Below, piece after piece: positions 43,593 through 54,149 of a stretch of 64,000 nucleotides of DNA. The stretch's first letter is position 1. Each line of letters opens with the position of its first letter. Source of the DNA: Callorhinus ursinus (Eukaryota; Chordata; Mammalia; Carnivora; Otariidae). Where the stretch lies: NCBI RefSeq assembly GCF_003265705.1, contig NW_020313285.1, positions 15,504,050 to 15,568,049 of the forward strand, in the 5' to 3' direction. The notes under the pieces were generated by a model. That model made no database searches and was not told the origin of the DNA. It worked only from the letters and a program-made list of their open reading frames with translations. A program made the translations under genes and the position numbers.

Positions 43593-43598
43593 AAGGCC

Positions 43599-44289
43599 AT
43601 AGCTGAAGGGTCAGGAAGGTAAAACCGAGGACCCATCATAGGAATGCTGAATATGTCATGTGACTGCTTCTTGCTTGCATCTGGTGACTAAAGTTGTAAC
43701 TGCTTCCAATCATATTGATTTTGTTTTGTCATTGCTTACCACTTAAATCAGCAGTGGAAGGATAGCTTCGTAATTTTCTTTCCTTCACTTCTGCTTTCCA
43801 AATCTCAAAAGAGGCCTTCTTACTGGTAGAACCTGATTTACATTCTGAATGCAAACTATAACTTGAAGTCTGGGAAATGTAGTTTACTGGTTTTATTTTG
43901 TTTTAGCTTTCCTGCACCTGATATACAGGTATGCATATATAAGGTGTGGTAGGAAAGAATGAATGCCAAGTGCTACTTGAGTAACCTCTCTAGCATTCAG
44001 CAGAAGCCTCCATATTTTTTCAGTGATAAGGCTTTATGTCTACATGCAGTGTATTTTGAAGATGGTAAGATGAAAAAATACATCTTAGACTTGATTTGTT
44101 CAGGAAATTTTCTTTTCCTGTAATGTGAGCCCTTACTCTTCTGTTACTTTCATAAAGTAGCGTGTCTACTGTAATATTTCCATTTGGAAGTACACTAGTG
44201 TTTGTAGAAAGTTCTTTTATACTGTGTTTATCTGGGTTGAATAGGTGAAATATTTCTGAAGAATATAACTGTAAAATATTATGTTTTTC
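43599..44289. other. unassigned DNA
   Basis: Probably single-copy. No exon or repeat was recognised. The minus frame 44020-44322 lacks support. Confidence 0.4.
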
Positions 44290-44489
44290 TGGGTGCCTGG
44301 ATAGTTCGACTCTTGATTTCACCTCAGGTCATGATCTCAGGGTCATAAGCTTGAGCCCTGTGTCAGGCTCCTAGCCCAGTAGGGAGTCTGCTTGAGAGTC
44401 TCTCTCTCTCTCTGCCTCTCCCACTGTCCCTCCCCCTGCTCACTCACTCTGTCTCCCTCTTTCTAAAATAAATAAATCTAAAAAAATCT
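44290..44489 (+). mobile_element. CAN-SINE, older subfamily
   Basis: Plus-strand element with a shortened head (tgggtgcctggatagttcg), a body with gagtctgcttgagagtct and the tail aaaataaataaatct. Confidence 0.8.
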
Positions 44490-44536
44490 TCTTTTCCCCT
44501 TATTGCTGGTTTTTCACAGGATTGAATTAAATGTAA

Positions 44537-44740
44537 TTTTTTTTTTTTTTTTTTAAGGATTTTATTTGAGAGAGAGCACACCTGAGAGAGAGAGTGCATG
44601 CGTGCAGAAGCAGGGGGAAGGGCAGGCAGAGGGAGAAGCAGGCTTCCGGCTAGCGGGGAGCCCAATGCGGGACTCAATCCCAGGACTCGGACCTGAGCTG
44701 AAGGCTGATGCTTAACTGACTGAGCCACCCAGGTGTCCCC
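44537..44740 (-). mobile_element. CAN-SINE
   Basis: Minus-strand element with an 18-T tail, ending gagccacccaggtgtcccc. The flanks taaatgtaatttt and taatatgtaattt are similar. Confidence 0.88.
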
Positions 44741-44917
44741 TAATATGTAATTTAAATGTCTTTTTTTAAAATCGTTTATGCTACCTCAGTTCATTATTTT
44801 GTCAACATAGGAAAAGCTGTGGTAATCTTTAAAAAGAATGTGCAAGCTAGTAAAAGTAGCTTTTCCCCTTATAAAGTTTAGAATGAAAACATGTATGATT
44901 TTTTGATACTGGGCCCT

Positions 44918-45197
44918 TTTATTTATTTCTTTTTTGGATTTATTTATTGGGTTGCCTGAGTGGCTCAGTCAGTTGTCTGACTTCGGTTTAGGTCATGATC
45001 TCAGGGTCCTGGGATCGAGCCCTGCATAGGACTCCTCGCTCAGTGGGGAGTCTGCTTCTCCCTCTCCCTCTTCCCGTCCCCCAGCTTGTGTGCACATGCA
45101 TGTGCTCTCGTTCTCTCTCAAATAAAATATATATATAAAAAAAATAGATGACTGGAGCTGAAATTAAGAGTCGAACACTTAACAACTGAGTCACCCA
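44918..45197 (-). mobile_element. degraded SINE interrupted by a younger one
   Basis: A T-rich tail (ttttatttatttc, then gatttatttatt) precedes the younger copy, and a SINE head (gagctgaaattaagagtcga, then aacaactgagtcaccca) follows it on the minus strand. Confidence 0.55.
44950..45145 (+). mobile_element. CAN-SINE
   Basis: Plus-strand element from gggttgcctgagtggctcag to the tail caaataaaatatatatataa, inserted in the degraded minus-strand SINE. Confidence 0.88.
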
Positions 45198-45491
45198 TTG
45201 CTATGATAGTTTTTTAAAGAAATTTTTATTTCCTCAGAAAATTTTGAGAGTATTACAAGTCAGTATGCTTTTCTATCAGAAAGTATTTATACCTCCCATA
45301 TTTTGTGTTTGGTAGTCTGAGTATGGTGAGCATATCATTAAATAGCCTTTTGCTAAATAACTATCAAATGCTATGTCTTAGGTTCTAATATTAAGTAGTT
45401 GAGAATATGTTGCTATATATATAGCTTCAGTTGGCATCTGTTGTTTGCAAGAGAAAGTATTAAGTTGACCTGGAAACCTGATTCTGCTTTA
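45198..45491. other. unassigned DNA
   Basis: AT-rich, with no recognised feature. Confidence 0.4.
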
Positions 45492-45701
45492 TTTATTTTT
45501 TAAAGATTTTGTTTACTCAATTAGAGAGCGCACGTTGGTGAGCAGGGTGGTGGGGGGTGGAGGCAGAGGGAGAATCTCAAGCCGACTTGGTGCTGAGCAT
45601 GGCGCCTGACCCAGGGCTGGATCTCACGACCCTGAGATCATGACCTGAGCCAAAAACAAGAGTTGGGCACTCAAGTGACAGCCACCCAAGTGCCCCCTAA
45701 G
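45492..45701 (-). mobile_element. CAN-SINE, older subfamily
   Basis: Minus-strand element with gagatcatgacctgagccaa and a decayed head (cagccacccaagtgccccc). The duplication tctgcttta lies at 45483-45491 and 45702-45710. Confidence 0.85.
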
Positions 45702-45710
45702 TCTGCTTTA

Positions 45711-45962
45711 GAGATGCCTGTTGACTGCTTGCAAGAAGCATGGAATTAGGTTTTGGTATAAGCATTTTTGGGTGAAATTGAAGGTTTGGTCCCCATTTTT
45801 TCCTCCCAGCTACTTTCTAATTTGATGAATTTTAAAGAGCTGATAGTATTCTGTTGCTGTTCTTGTTAGGTCTAGAGCTCTGTTGTTCTATGTCTGCAAG
45901 TTAATGTCTTTGAACTTTCTTGTCTATGTACCCTTTAAAACTTTTTTGAAAAACTTTGTACT
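45711..45962. other. unassigned DNA
   Basis: It includes an acceptor-like stretch (ctgttgctgttcttgttag, ending near 45870), but phase 0 meets a stop in the second codon, so no exon is called. Confidence 0.4.
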
Positions 45963-46177
45963 GGGTGCCTGGGTGGCTCAGTTGGTTGGGCGACTGCCTT
46001 CGGCTCAGGTCATGATCCTGCAGTCCCGGGATCGAGTCCCGCATTGGGCTCCCTGCTTGGCGGGGAGTCTGCTTCTCCCTCTGACCCTCTTCCCTCTCGT
46101 GCTTTCTATCTCTCATTCTCTCTCTCTCTGAAATAAATAAATAAAAATTAAAAAAAAAACAACAACAACAAAAAAAA
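45963..46177 (+). mobile_element. CAN-SINE with 12-bp TSD
   Basis: Plus-strand young subfamily (ttggttgggcgactgcctt) with a CAA-rich A-tail. The flanks aaactttgtact at 45951-45962 and 46178-46189 are identical. Confidence 0.93.
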
Positions 46178-46189
46178 AAACTTTGTACT

Positions 46190-46734
46190 TCATAAACTTT
46201 AAAACTGACATTAAAACCTTAAGTGTACGAAATTACCAAAGATGTAATTTCTAGAATATTGTATGTTGTCTATGTTTTTAAAGAATATGTTGCCAAACAC
46301 CTTGACCCTGTTTGTTCTGCTTACTCACTTTATTGCAAAGAACTGCTGTAAAATTTGTTAGTCCTCACTGTCAAACAAGCCAGATCATGTATGTTTTCTT
46401 ATCATAAGTGGCCTGACGTTTGCAATGCTAGTAGAAATAGCAGCACCTGCACTGAACAACCACTGGACAACAGTTTTCACTACCAAATTCTAACACAGAT
46501 TGATTAGGCAAGAAGTCTTGCCGTAAATTTCTTTGAATATTTTTTGCGTTGCTTAAATGAGACTTTGTCTCTGCCAGTTATGCCTTTGGTGCACTGGAGA
46601 CTTCTTGAAAATCAGTACCGTATTAAGGCTTGAGATGAGTTAAGAAGTATGGCTTTCTTCTACAACATGGAAGAGTTACTGTGAAAGGGAAGGTGGAGAA
46701 AGAATGAATGATGCCTAGACACATCAATTTTATT
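46190..46734. other. repeat-free DNA of balanced composition
   Basis: No repeat and no supported exon were seen. Its composition (GC-balanced, non-T-rich) makes it a reasonable candidate for conserved non-coding sequence, but nothing internal proves it. Confidence 0.35.
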
Positions 46735-46854
46735 TATTTAAAAAACATTTTAAAATTATTTTTTAAGTAATTTCTATGCCCAACATGGGGCTTGCACCCA
46801 TGACCCCTAGACCAAGAGTTGCACGCTCAACCAGCTGAGCCAGCCAGGCGCTCC
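46735..46854 (-). mobile_element. short-form CAN-SINE
   Basis: Minus-strand element (taagtaatttctatgcccaa to gagccagccaggcgctcc). Near-identical flanks: agacacatcaatttta and aggcacatcagtttta. Confidence 0.85.
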
Positions 46855-46870
46855 AAGGCACATCAGTTTT

Positions 46871-47367
46871 AGACAAGGGCATAGAAGGAAATTGGAGATC
46901 TGGAAATGAAATTTCTTTATAACTGTCCAGACCTATCCTCTGTAGTACCTGGAAAGTATCAAACCTTACACTGGGTTGAAGACCCTTGAGTTAAGGGAAT
47001 AGCTTATCTTCTGCTTTAGTTGGCATTGTGTATTTATCCTTTTAACTAAATTACCTCCTTTTTAATTTTGTCTTGAAAGCTTTGTTTTGACAGACAGCAA
47101 AACTGACCTTTGTTATGAAACCATTGTGGTTTTCATAGTACTCTATAGACCATTGAACATAGTAATCAGGACCTCATGGATGTGATTGCCAGTACAGAAA
47201 TTAGAAAAAAAGAAAACTGATTATCTACCTTATAATTTAGGCCACGATAAGATCTTGATTTTCCAGAGTTGAGTATACAAGAGAAAACCTTAGAAATACT
47301 GGAAGGAAACATGAATCAGTATAAAAACTCTTGGCTGTGGGGAAACCTTCACAATCCATCCAGCATA
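46871..47367. other. unassigned DNA
   Basis: No recognised element or gene. Confidence 0.4.
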
Positions 47368-47603
47368 TAGTAATCCCCCTTATCCATGGGGTATGTATTT
47401 CCACGGCCCAAGTGGATGTCTGAAATCATGGATAGTAGTGAGCCATCTGTTACTATATATTTTTTATAGATAAATACCTAAGATAGAGTTTGATGTATCT
47501 AGGCACAGTAAGAGATTGATAACAGTATCTAATGATAGAAAAATTATAACAGTTACTGTAATAAAAGTTACGTGAATGTGGGCTCTGTCTCAAAAGAGCT
47601 TTT

Positions 47604-47805
47604 TTTTAAAAAGTTCTTTTATTTATTTTAAAGTTTTATTTATTGAAGTAAGTAGAGCAGGGGGAGGAGCAGAGGGAGAGAGACAAGCAGACTCCATACT
47701 GAGCATGCAGCCCCAGTCTGCGCTGGATCCCATGATGCTGAGATCATGACCTGAGCCGAAACCAAGAGTTAGATGCTTTAACCAACTGAACCACCCAGGT
47801 GCCTC
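47604..47805 (-). mobile_element. CAN-SINE nested in MER2
   Basis: Minus-strand element of an older subfamily (gagatcatgacctgagccga, aaccaactgaaccacccagg). MER2 text stops at about 47600 and resumes at about 47912. Confidence 0.85.
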
Positions 47806-47911
47806 CTTTTATTTATTTTTTAAAATAATCTCTACACCCAGTGCGGGGCTTGAACTCACCACCTCACGATCGAGAGTCACATGATCTTCTGAGTGAGCCA
47901 GCCAGTCACCC
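47806..47911 (-). mobile_element. short-form CAN-SINE nested in MER2
   Basis: A second minus-strand SINE directly follows the first (aaataatctctacacccagt to gagccagccagtcacccc). Its tail touches the head of the first. Confidence 0.85.
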
Positions 47912-48064
47912 CATCTTGATATATCTTATTGTGCTGTACTCATCCTTCTTGTGATGATGTGAGATGAAAAAAGGCCTCTGTGATGAGTTGAAGTGAGGTG
48001 ACCTACATAGGCAATGTAGAGTAATTTTAGTGACCTGATCATATTTCAGTAGGCTCATGTGCTT

Positions 48065-48104
48065 GTGACTGTGGTTGACGATGGGTGACTGTGGTTGACG
48101 ATGG
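48065..48104. repeat. 20-bp tandem duplication in MER2 end
   Basis: gtgactgtggttgacgatgg occurs twice without error, followed by gtaactgaaacc, as in the normal element end. Confidence 0.95.
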
Positions 48105-48167
48105 GTAACTGAAACCAGGGATAAGGGGAAGACTACTGTACTTTTTCTCATTAAAAAAGTAAATCTC

Positions 48168-48354
48168 TGGGGAGTCTGGGTGGCTCTGTAGGTTGAGTGT
48201 TCTCCTCTTGTTTTTGGCTCAAGTCATGATCTGAGGATTTTAAGATTAAACCCTGCATTGGGCTCCATGCTGGTCATAGAGCCTGCTTAAGATTCTCTCT
48301 CTCCCTCTGCCCTTGCCCCATTTTAAAAACAACAACAACAACAACAACAAAAAA
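48168..48354 (+). mobile_element. CAN-SINE, older subfamily
   Basis: Plus-strand element with ggctccatgctggtcataga and gcctgcttaagattctctct, and an (AAC)n tail (about 48333-48352). Confidence 0.82.
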
Positions 48355-48694
48355 CTCATAATTACTGTTTCATGGCCATAATTTTTTTTAAAATACAGGA
48401 TTTTACCTGTTTCAGAAATACAATTTTAAAAATACATGTAAAAGGTCAATATTCTCATTTACATCTAAGTTATTTTGCAAATTTCATATATTTTCCCTTT
48501 TGCTTTTAAGCTTGGAGAAACCTTTCAAAGTGGTGGTGTAATAAACATGACCCAGTACCCATAAACCTTCCTGATGTTCCTTTGCTAAGTTCAGGGGTTA
48601 TTTGGCTCTTGGGAACAGACAGGTTGTACATACACAGGAGTGGGTTGAATTGAAATTGTTAGGGAAATTGGTTCTGTGTTCTCTTGGAATAAAG
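48355..48694. other. unassigned DNA
   Basis: A strong acceptor-like tract (tttcccttttgcttttaag, ending at about 48510) is present, but the following frame closes after 17 codons with no good donor. Confidence 0.4.
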
Positions 48695-49105
48695 TACAGA
48701 TCTTCCTCAACTTAAATGGGGTTATATCATAAGTTGAGAATATCCAAAATCTAAAAGGCATTTAATACACCTAACCTACCAAACATCATCACTTAGCCTG
48801 CCTTACCTTATTCTCCAAACACTTGCATTAGCCTACAGTTGGGCAAAAGGCTCTAAGGAAAAGCCTACTTTATAATAAAGTGTTGAATATCTCATGGAAT
48901 TTATTGAATGCCAAAAATGAAAAACAGAATGGTTGTAAGTGTATCTGTCATTTACCTTCAAGATAGCATGGCTGACTGGAAGCTGTGGCTCACCCCTGCT
49001 GCCCAACATCCCAAGAAAGTATTGTACTCCATGTCACTAGCCCAAGAAAATATCACAAGTCAGAATTTATGAAGTAACAGTTTTTACTGAATGTCTATAG
49101 TTTTC
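48695..49105 (+). mobile_element. Tigger-type DNA transposon fossil, copy B
   Basis: tacacctaacctaccaaaca, ttagcctacagttgggcaaa, ataataaagtgttgaatatc and tgccaaaaatgaaaaacaga align with copy A at 5395-5895. Non-coding. Confidence 0.7.
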
Positions 49106-49280
49106 TTACCATGGTAAAGTAAAAAAATCCTTAAATCAGGGAGTCTGTATTGATTACTAAGCTGTTTTAAGATGAGGATCTTTATACTGAGTAATAGTAT
49201 ATATACTTGTTAATTGGGTATTTGAATGGTTGGACATAGTTATTTTTATAGTATATAGATTTTAATATAAAAATGAGAAC
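49106..49280. other. unassigned DNA
   Basis: AT-rich, short, with no recognised feature. Confidence 0.4.
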
Positions 49281-49471
49281 TTTTTTTTTTTTTTTTTTTT
49301 AGGATTTTATTTATTTGACGGAGAGCACAAGCAGGGGTAGGGGCAGAGGGAGAGGGAGAAGCAGGCTCTGCACCAAGCAGGGAGCCTAATGTGAGACTCG
49401 AACCCAGAACCCTGGGATTATGACCTGAGCTGAAGGCAGATGCTTAACCAACTGAGCCATCCAGGCACTCC
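49281..49471 (-). mobile_element. CAN-SINE
   Basis: Minus-strand element with a 21-T tail, ending gagccatccaggcactcc. T/C-rich simple sequence follows (49472-49505). Confidence 0.88.
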
Positions 49472-49505
49472 TGTTCTTTCTTTCTTTCTTTTTTTTTTTT
49501 CTTTC

Positions 49506-50124
49506 ATAAATTATATCCCCTCCTCCCCTGAGCAATTTTGTCAGTGGCTACTTTGGGGCCCTAGTGTGCCAGGGCCTGATTGAAATGCATACCGAGTGCT
49601 CTGCAAGAGAATGATGCAGTTTACCACATCTTAAGTCCTTAGGAAGGCAGTTGGGACAAATTAAATATGTATTGACTTTCTCAAAATAAGTTGAAATTTC
49701 AGCACCCTATGCATTTACCAGAAATAATACCACACTGAGTCACTCTTCTGGTGATTGAAAATGAACAGCTGGTAGAAGAAATCTCATGTTAATGATACTG
49801 TTACTGCGGGAGGGTCACTACATAAAAGATGCAGAGACTCATCCTTTAAGTAATATTCAGAAACATCAGGAAGCGTTATCCTTCGGCAAATAGGCTGAAA
49901 TAAATGGAGACCTTCCTGGGTTCACAGATGAGTATATCAAATCTGGATCAAATTAAAATGTAGCCATCTCATTTGACATAATATAGCTAATTAATACGGG
50001 ACGAAGAGGACAAATTATTGATCAGTTTGGTAACTATTACTTATTTTGCCTTAAAGGGAAGATATGTTGTCCCTTTTTATTATCATGTATGTTTTTCTTT
50101 TGTGGGATTAAATAAAAACATTGA
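49506..50124. other. unassigned DNA, probably single-copy
   Basis: No recognised repeat, and no frame supported by splice signals. Confidence 0.4.
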
Positions 50125-50385
50125 ATTATTCAATAAATACTTAGCACCAGCTGTGTGCCAGGGACTTAGGTAGTAGGAGTTCATTGGAAACTAACATTGT
50201 TTTAATAGAGCTTACTTTCTAGTTGGTGACGACAAGCAGTGAATGAGTGAAATATATAGCCAGGTAACTTCAGGTGCTACGAGGAAAAATGAAACACGGG
50301 AGCAAGGTGGGGACTGTCAAGGTAGGGAGCAGGAGATTGCAGTTATAAATAGGATGGCAAAGGAAGGGCTCAGTGGCAAGACAAT
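50125..50385 (-). mobile_element. LINE-2 3' end, antisense
   Basis: attcaataaatacttagcac, agctgtgtgccagggactta, tagagcttactttctagttg and tcaggtgctacgaggaaaa are the antisense L2 3' end. Confidence 0.75.
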
Positions 50386-50394
50386 AAAAAGACA

Positions 50395-50925
50395 ACTGTT
50401 AGAGCATCATTTATGATAAAGATAAATATTGGCAGCAATCTAAATATCCATCTACAGAGGATTAGTTAAATAAATTATGATATACCTATATAGTGGAATA
50501 CTGTATAGCAAATAAATATAAGTCAGGGCACCTCGGTGACTCAGTTGGTTAGGCTTTTGCCTTCAGCTCAGGTCATGATCCCAGGGTTCCGGGATTGAGC
50601 CCCACATCTGGCTCCCTGCTCAGCCTTCTCCCTCTGCCCCACCCCCCGCACCCCCCCACTCATGCACATGTGCTCTCTCTTTCTCAAAAAATCTTAAAAA
50701 TATATAAGTCATACCTATAAGAATCATCTCAGATATAGGAAGTAATAAAAATTAGGTATGGAATGATAAATGGAGTGTGCTACCATTATGTCTACTACAA
50801 AAATTTGTATATATATGTAATTTTATAAATGCATGGATTATCATTGGAAAGATACATAAGAAAATGTTAATAGTGCTTATCTTTTGCATGGAGAACAAGG
50901 TGATTGGTAGAGAGTGAGGTGTAAT
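50395..50925 (+). mobile_element. old L1/HAL1-like 3' region
   Basis: tggcagcaatctaaatatcc, gttaaataaattatgatata, tagtggaatactgtatagca and, after a SINE, catggattatcattggaaag are sense old-LINE phrases. Confidence 0.65.
50526..50701 (+). mobile_element. CAN-SINE in old LINE
   Basis: Plus-strand element with a C-rich body variant. The duplication atataagtca at 50516-50525 and 50702-50711 is exact. Confidence 0.9.
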
Positions 50926-50934
50926 AGTTCAAAT

Positions 50935-51575
50935 TCCACCCAAGAGTCCATCAATAGATGAATGGAGAAAGAAGATGTGGTGTATATACCCAATAGGATA
51001 TTACTCAGCCATAAAAAAGAAGTCTTGCCATTTGCAACGATGTGGATGGAGCTAGAATATTATAGTAAGTGAAATAAGTCAGCCAGAGAAAGACAAATAC
51101 CATGTGATTTCATTCATGTGGAATTTAAGAAAAACAAACAAAAGAGACAAACCAAAAAACAAACTCTTTTTTTTTTTTTTTAAAGATTTTATTTATTTAT
51201 TTGAGAGAGAGAGAATGGAAGAGAGAGAGCATGAGATGGGTGGAGAGTGAGAGGGTAAAGCAGACTCCCCGCTGAGCAGGGAGCCCGATGCGGAACTCGA
51301 TCCCCGGACTCCAGGATCATGACCTGAGCCGAAGGCAGTTGCTTAACCAACTGAGCCACCCAGGCGCCCCCAAAAAACAAACTCTTAAGAGAACAAACTG
51401 ATGGTTACCAGAGGGGAGGTGGGTAGGGGGATGGGTGAAATAGGTACAGGGGACTTAAAGGGGTGAACAGTCAGTTAAGTATAGAATTGTTGAATCACTA
51501 TATTGTACGCATAAAACTAATAAAGCACTGTATGTTAACTGTACCGAATTTAAAATAAAACAATATTGGAAAAAA
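50935..51575 (+). mobile_element. LINE-1 3' end with nested SINE
   Basis: The C-terminal ORF2 coding end (agtccatcaatagatgaatg, atattactcagccataaaaa, gccatttgcaacgatgtgga, gtgaaataagtcagccagag) is followed by the 3' UTR (agaattgttgaatcactata, then gcactgtatgttaactgtac). It is 5'-truncated, and a SINE sits in the UTR. Confidence 0.88.
51169..51369 (-). mobile_element. CAN-SINE in L1, 17-bp TSD
   Basis: Minus-strand element ending gagccacccaggcgcccc. The flanks ccaaaaaacaaactctt at 51152-51168 and 51370-51386 are identical and lie in L1 sequence. Confidence 0.93.
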
Positions 51576-51720
51576 AAACACCACCCAAACCAAAAAACTT
51601 TGAGTTCCTTGAAAAAAATTCATATCCCATTTATTTTGTATTTATACTACTTAGTCAAAGTGAGTAAATAAGATGTAAAGTAAGAATGTAAGGACTGTTG
51701 TCCAATTAGAAAGTGATGGA

Positions 51721-51903
51721 GGGGCGCCTGGGTGGCTCAGTCGTTAAGCGTCTGCCTTCGGCTCAGGTCATGATCCCGGGGTCCTGAGATCGAGCTCCGC
51801 ATCGGGCTCCCTGCTCAGCGGGGAGTCTGCTTCTCCCTCTCCCTCTACTTGTGTTCCTTCTCTCGCTGTCTGTCTCTGTCAAATAAATAAAATCTTTAAA
51901 AAA
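51721..51903 (+). mobile_element. young CAN-SINE
   Basis: Near-consensus plus-strand element (ggggcgcctgggtggctcag, tcgttaagcgtctgccttcg) with a short tail. The duplication aagtgatgga on the left appears as aatgatgga on the right. Confidence 0.92.
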
Positions 51904-52104
51904 AAATGATGGAAAACACATGTATTTATAATACCCAGAGGCCTAGATAGTGAATAAAATTGATAGTTAATAGAAACATGGACTCAATTCTATTGAGCTG
52001 GAGACCTTGTTGTTGACATCTTGGATGATGGATTGTGGCAATCATGATGGTAACGTTTAGATTCATGTGCTGTTTTTTCACTCTTCTAATCAAATGGAAG
52101 GTGT
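51904..52104. other. unassigned DNA
   Basis: Short stretch with no recognised feature. Confidence 0.4.
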
Positions 52105-52560
52105 TCGTTTCCTAGGGCTGCCACAATGAGGTACCATCACCTGAAATTTGCTGTCTCACCGTTCTGGAGTCTAGAAATCCAAAAATCCAAGGTATCATCA
52201 AGGCCATGCTCCCTCAGAAACCTGTAGAAATCCTTTCTTGCCTTTTCCTAGTTTCTGATGGTTTACAGGCAATCTCTGGCATTACTGTCTTGCAGCTGCA
52301 TAATTTACAATCTCTGCCTTCCTCATCATATAGCATTCTCCCTGTTTGTGTCTTCCCATGGCTGCCTTCTTATAAAGACACCAATTATAGTGGATTAGGG
52401 GCCCACCCTACTACAGTATGACTTCATTTTAACTAATTACATCTGCAACAGTCCTATTTCCATGTAAGGTCATATTCAGAGGTAGTGGGGGGTAGATCTT
52501 CAACATGTCTTTTCTGGGGGCCAGTAGAGGGAAATGGACACAATTCAACCCCAAATAGAG
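52105..52560 (-). mobile_element. MaLR/MLT1-like LTR, antisense
   Basis: gtttcctagggctgccacaa, accgttctggagtctagaaa, gccttcttataaagacacca, ggggcccaccctactacagt, aactaattacatctgcaaca and ccatgtaaggtcatattcag give the antisense MLT1 order. Solo and non-coding. The open frames at 52206-52421 and 52429-52701 derive from it. Confidence 0.75.
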
Positions 52561-53596
52561 GCTTGTTTCTTTCCTGTTACAGCCTTCCATATATACAAAA
52601 GTATTTTGTAAAGTTGTATGAAAAGCTAAATAATGTTTCACAAATTTATTTTTAAAGACTCTTAATAGAAAAGTTTTTTCTGTAAGGAGAAAATATCCCA
52701 TCTCTGAATCATCTCAAACTTAAGAGTGAAGTCTATTTATTAAACGTTATGTTTTAATGAAAATACAGTATTTTTTTCTCTTAGTGTTGTAAAAGTATGA
52801 GGATTGTAAGTAGTAGTGAGTTAGAGATGACACTGAATGACTAATTCATACTTTGTACTTGTTAATAAAGTTATACCGTGAAGATAAATACCGCCTATTT
52901 TCTTGCGCTTTTGTTCTCACTCATGTAAACATGGCTTTTTCCAGATCAGTTTGACCTAAAGGTAAAATTAAATATGGCAGCAGAGAGGACAGAGTATTTA
53001 GCCCCCCTTCTTAGTTTCTTTTGTACCATGACCATTATAATTCTATAAAACATTAGGAAAACTTTAAAAATTCTTTCTCCCCTTTCTCTCTTCCTCATGT
53101 ATAAATAAGAAGCCAAGTATTTGTTGGTCTACAAAGTCTTTTTAAAAGTTATTTCTTAAATACGCCTTTTTGATACCTTTTTATCCTTTGAGAAATAAGT
53201 GTTCTATCTGAATAAACCTACCAATTGTCATTTAGATTTCCTTCTGTTCCCCCCCCCCCCCCCCCCCAGGGTCAAAAAAAAAAAAAAAGGAAACTCTATT
53301 TGCAGTCTTAAAGTGCTTTTTTCCCCTCTGAAATGTTCATTAATAGAGGAAAAACATGTATTCAGCTTTTTTTTATGAGTGATTCCTCTGACTTCTTTGT
53401 GAAACAGGCAGTTAAATCTTATATCTTAAGACATTATATTATGTTCTTAATAGGGTAGGCTAGGGTAATGTGCTTTAATTCAGCTGCCACCTAGTCATAT
53501 TTAAAATATTTTATAAATTCAGGTATCATAGAATGTTAGAATTGATTTGGTCTGTCAGTAATTGCTTAGTCTGGGGTTATCTCAAATGCAGAAATC
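52561..53596. other. unassigned DNA with a C19/A15 tract
   Basis: Repeat-poor except for 19 C (53249-53267), a short spacer, then A-rich at 53274-53288. No supported exon. Confidence 0.4.
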
Positions 53597-53757
53597 TTTT
53601 AATTTTTTTGTTTCAAGTTTTTATTAAAATTCTAGATAGTTAACATATGGTGTAATACTGGTTTCAAGAGTAGAATTTAGTGATTCATCACTTTACATAT
53701 CACACCCAGTGCTCATCCCCACAGGTGCCCTCCTTGATTACCCATCACCCATCAAAT
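53597..53757 (-). mobile_element. LINE-1 3' UTR fragment
   Basis: attctagatagttaacatat, tagtgattcatcactttaca, cacccagtgctcatccccac and ccttgattacccatcaccca are the antisense L1 3' end, strongly 5'-truncated. Confidence 0.85.
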
Positions 53758-54149
53758 GTAGGGATCTTTTTAGTGTTCCTTATTTTTGAAACCTTAAGGG
53801 AGTATGAATTCACCACTTAAGCCAACCCAGTATCTTTTGGAGGGCAGTTATACTTTATATGGTTCTTCCTTTTTTTAAAACAAAAATTGCCTTTCTGAAA
53901 CTTCTGTGTAATGGCTTTGGTTCCATTCTCTTTGGTAACCCACAATAATGCTTCCTCTTTCTCAAACTGTATGCTTTGGCCTACACATATTTGAAGGCTG
54001 TCCTGTCTCCTCTCTTTCTTGCTGGGATGAATCTCTAGTTCCCTTAACTCTTACATGACATCTTTTTCAGACTCCTCACCATTCAGCTCTTCTTTGGATA
54101 TATTCTTTTTCTCATTTTTTATTTTTTTAAGATTTTGAGTATAGTGGAT
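53758..54149. other. unassigned DNA
   Basis: A short repeated phrase (gtggatatattctttttct) occurs at about 54094 and 54144 at the edge of the L1 insertion and may be part of its target-site duplication. Confidence 0.4.

Larger units (their letters stand above)
47368..48138 (+). mobile_element. MER2-type Tigger element with two nested SINEs
   Basis: Both termini are visible: tagtaatcccccttatccat on the left and gggataaggggaagactact on the right, imperfect inverted repeats flanked by TA. The interior (aagtggatgtctgaaatcat, ggcacagtaagagattgata, ttcttgtgatgatgtgagat) follows MER2, a non-autonomous Tigger1 relative. The right terminal region carries a recent 20-bp tandem duplication (48065-48104). 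No transposase. Confidence 0.85.

Noticed and set aside
43130..43639. Four long frames of about 150 codons
   Set aside because: They consist of N translated as X across the assembly gap.
45871..45960. Possible exon after ctgttgctgttcttgttag
   Set aside because: Phase 0, required after the candidate exon at 40334, meets a stop at the second codon.
48511..48562. Possible exon after a strong acceptor tract
   Set aside because: Seventeen codons then a stop, with no acceptable donor. The acceptor alone is not evidence.
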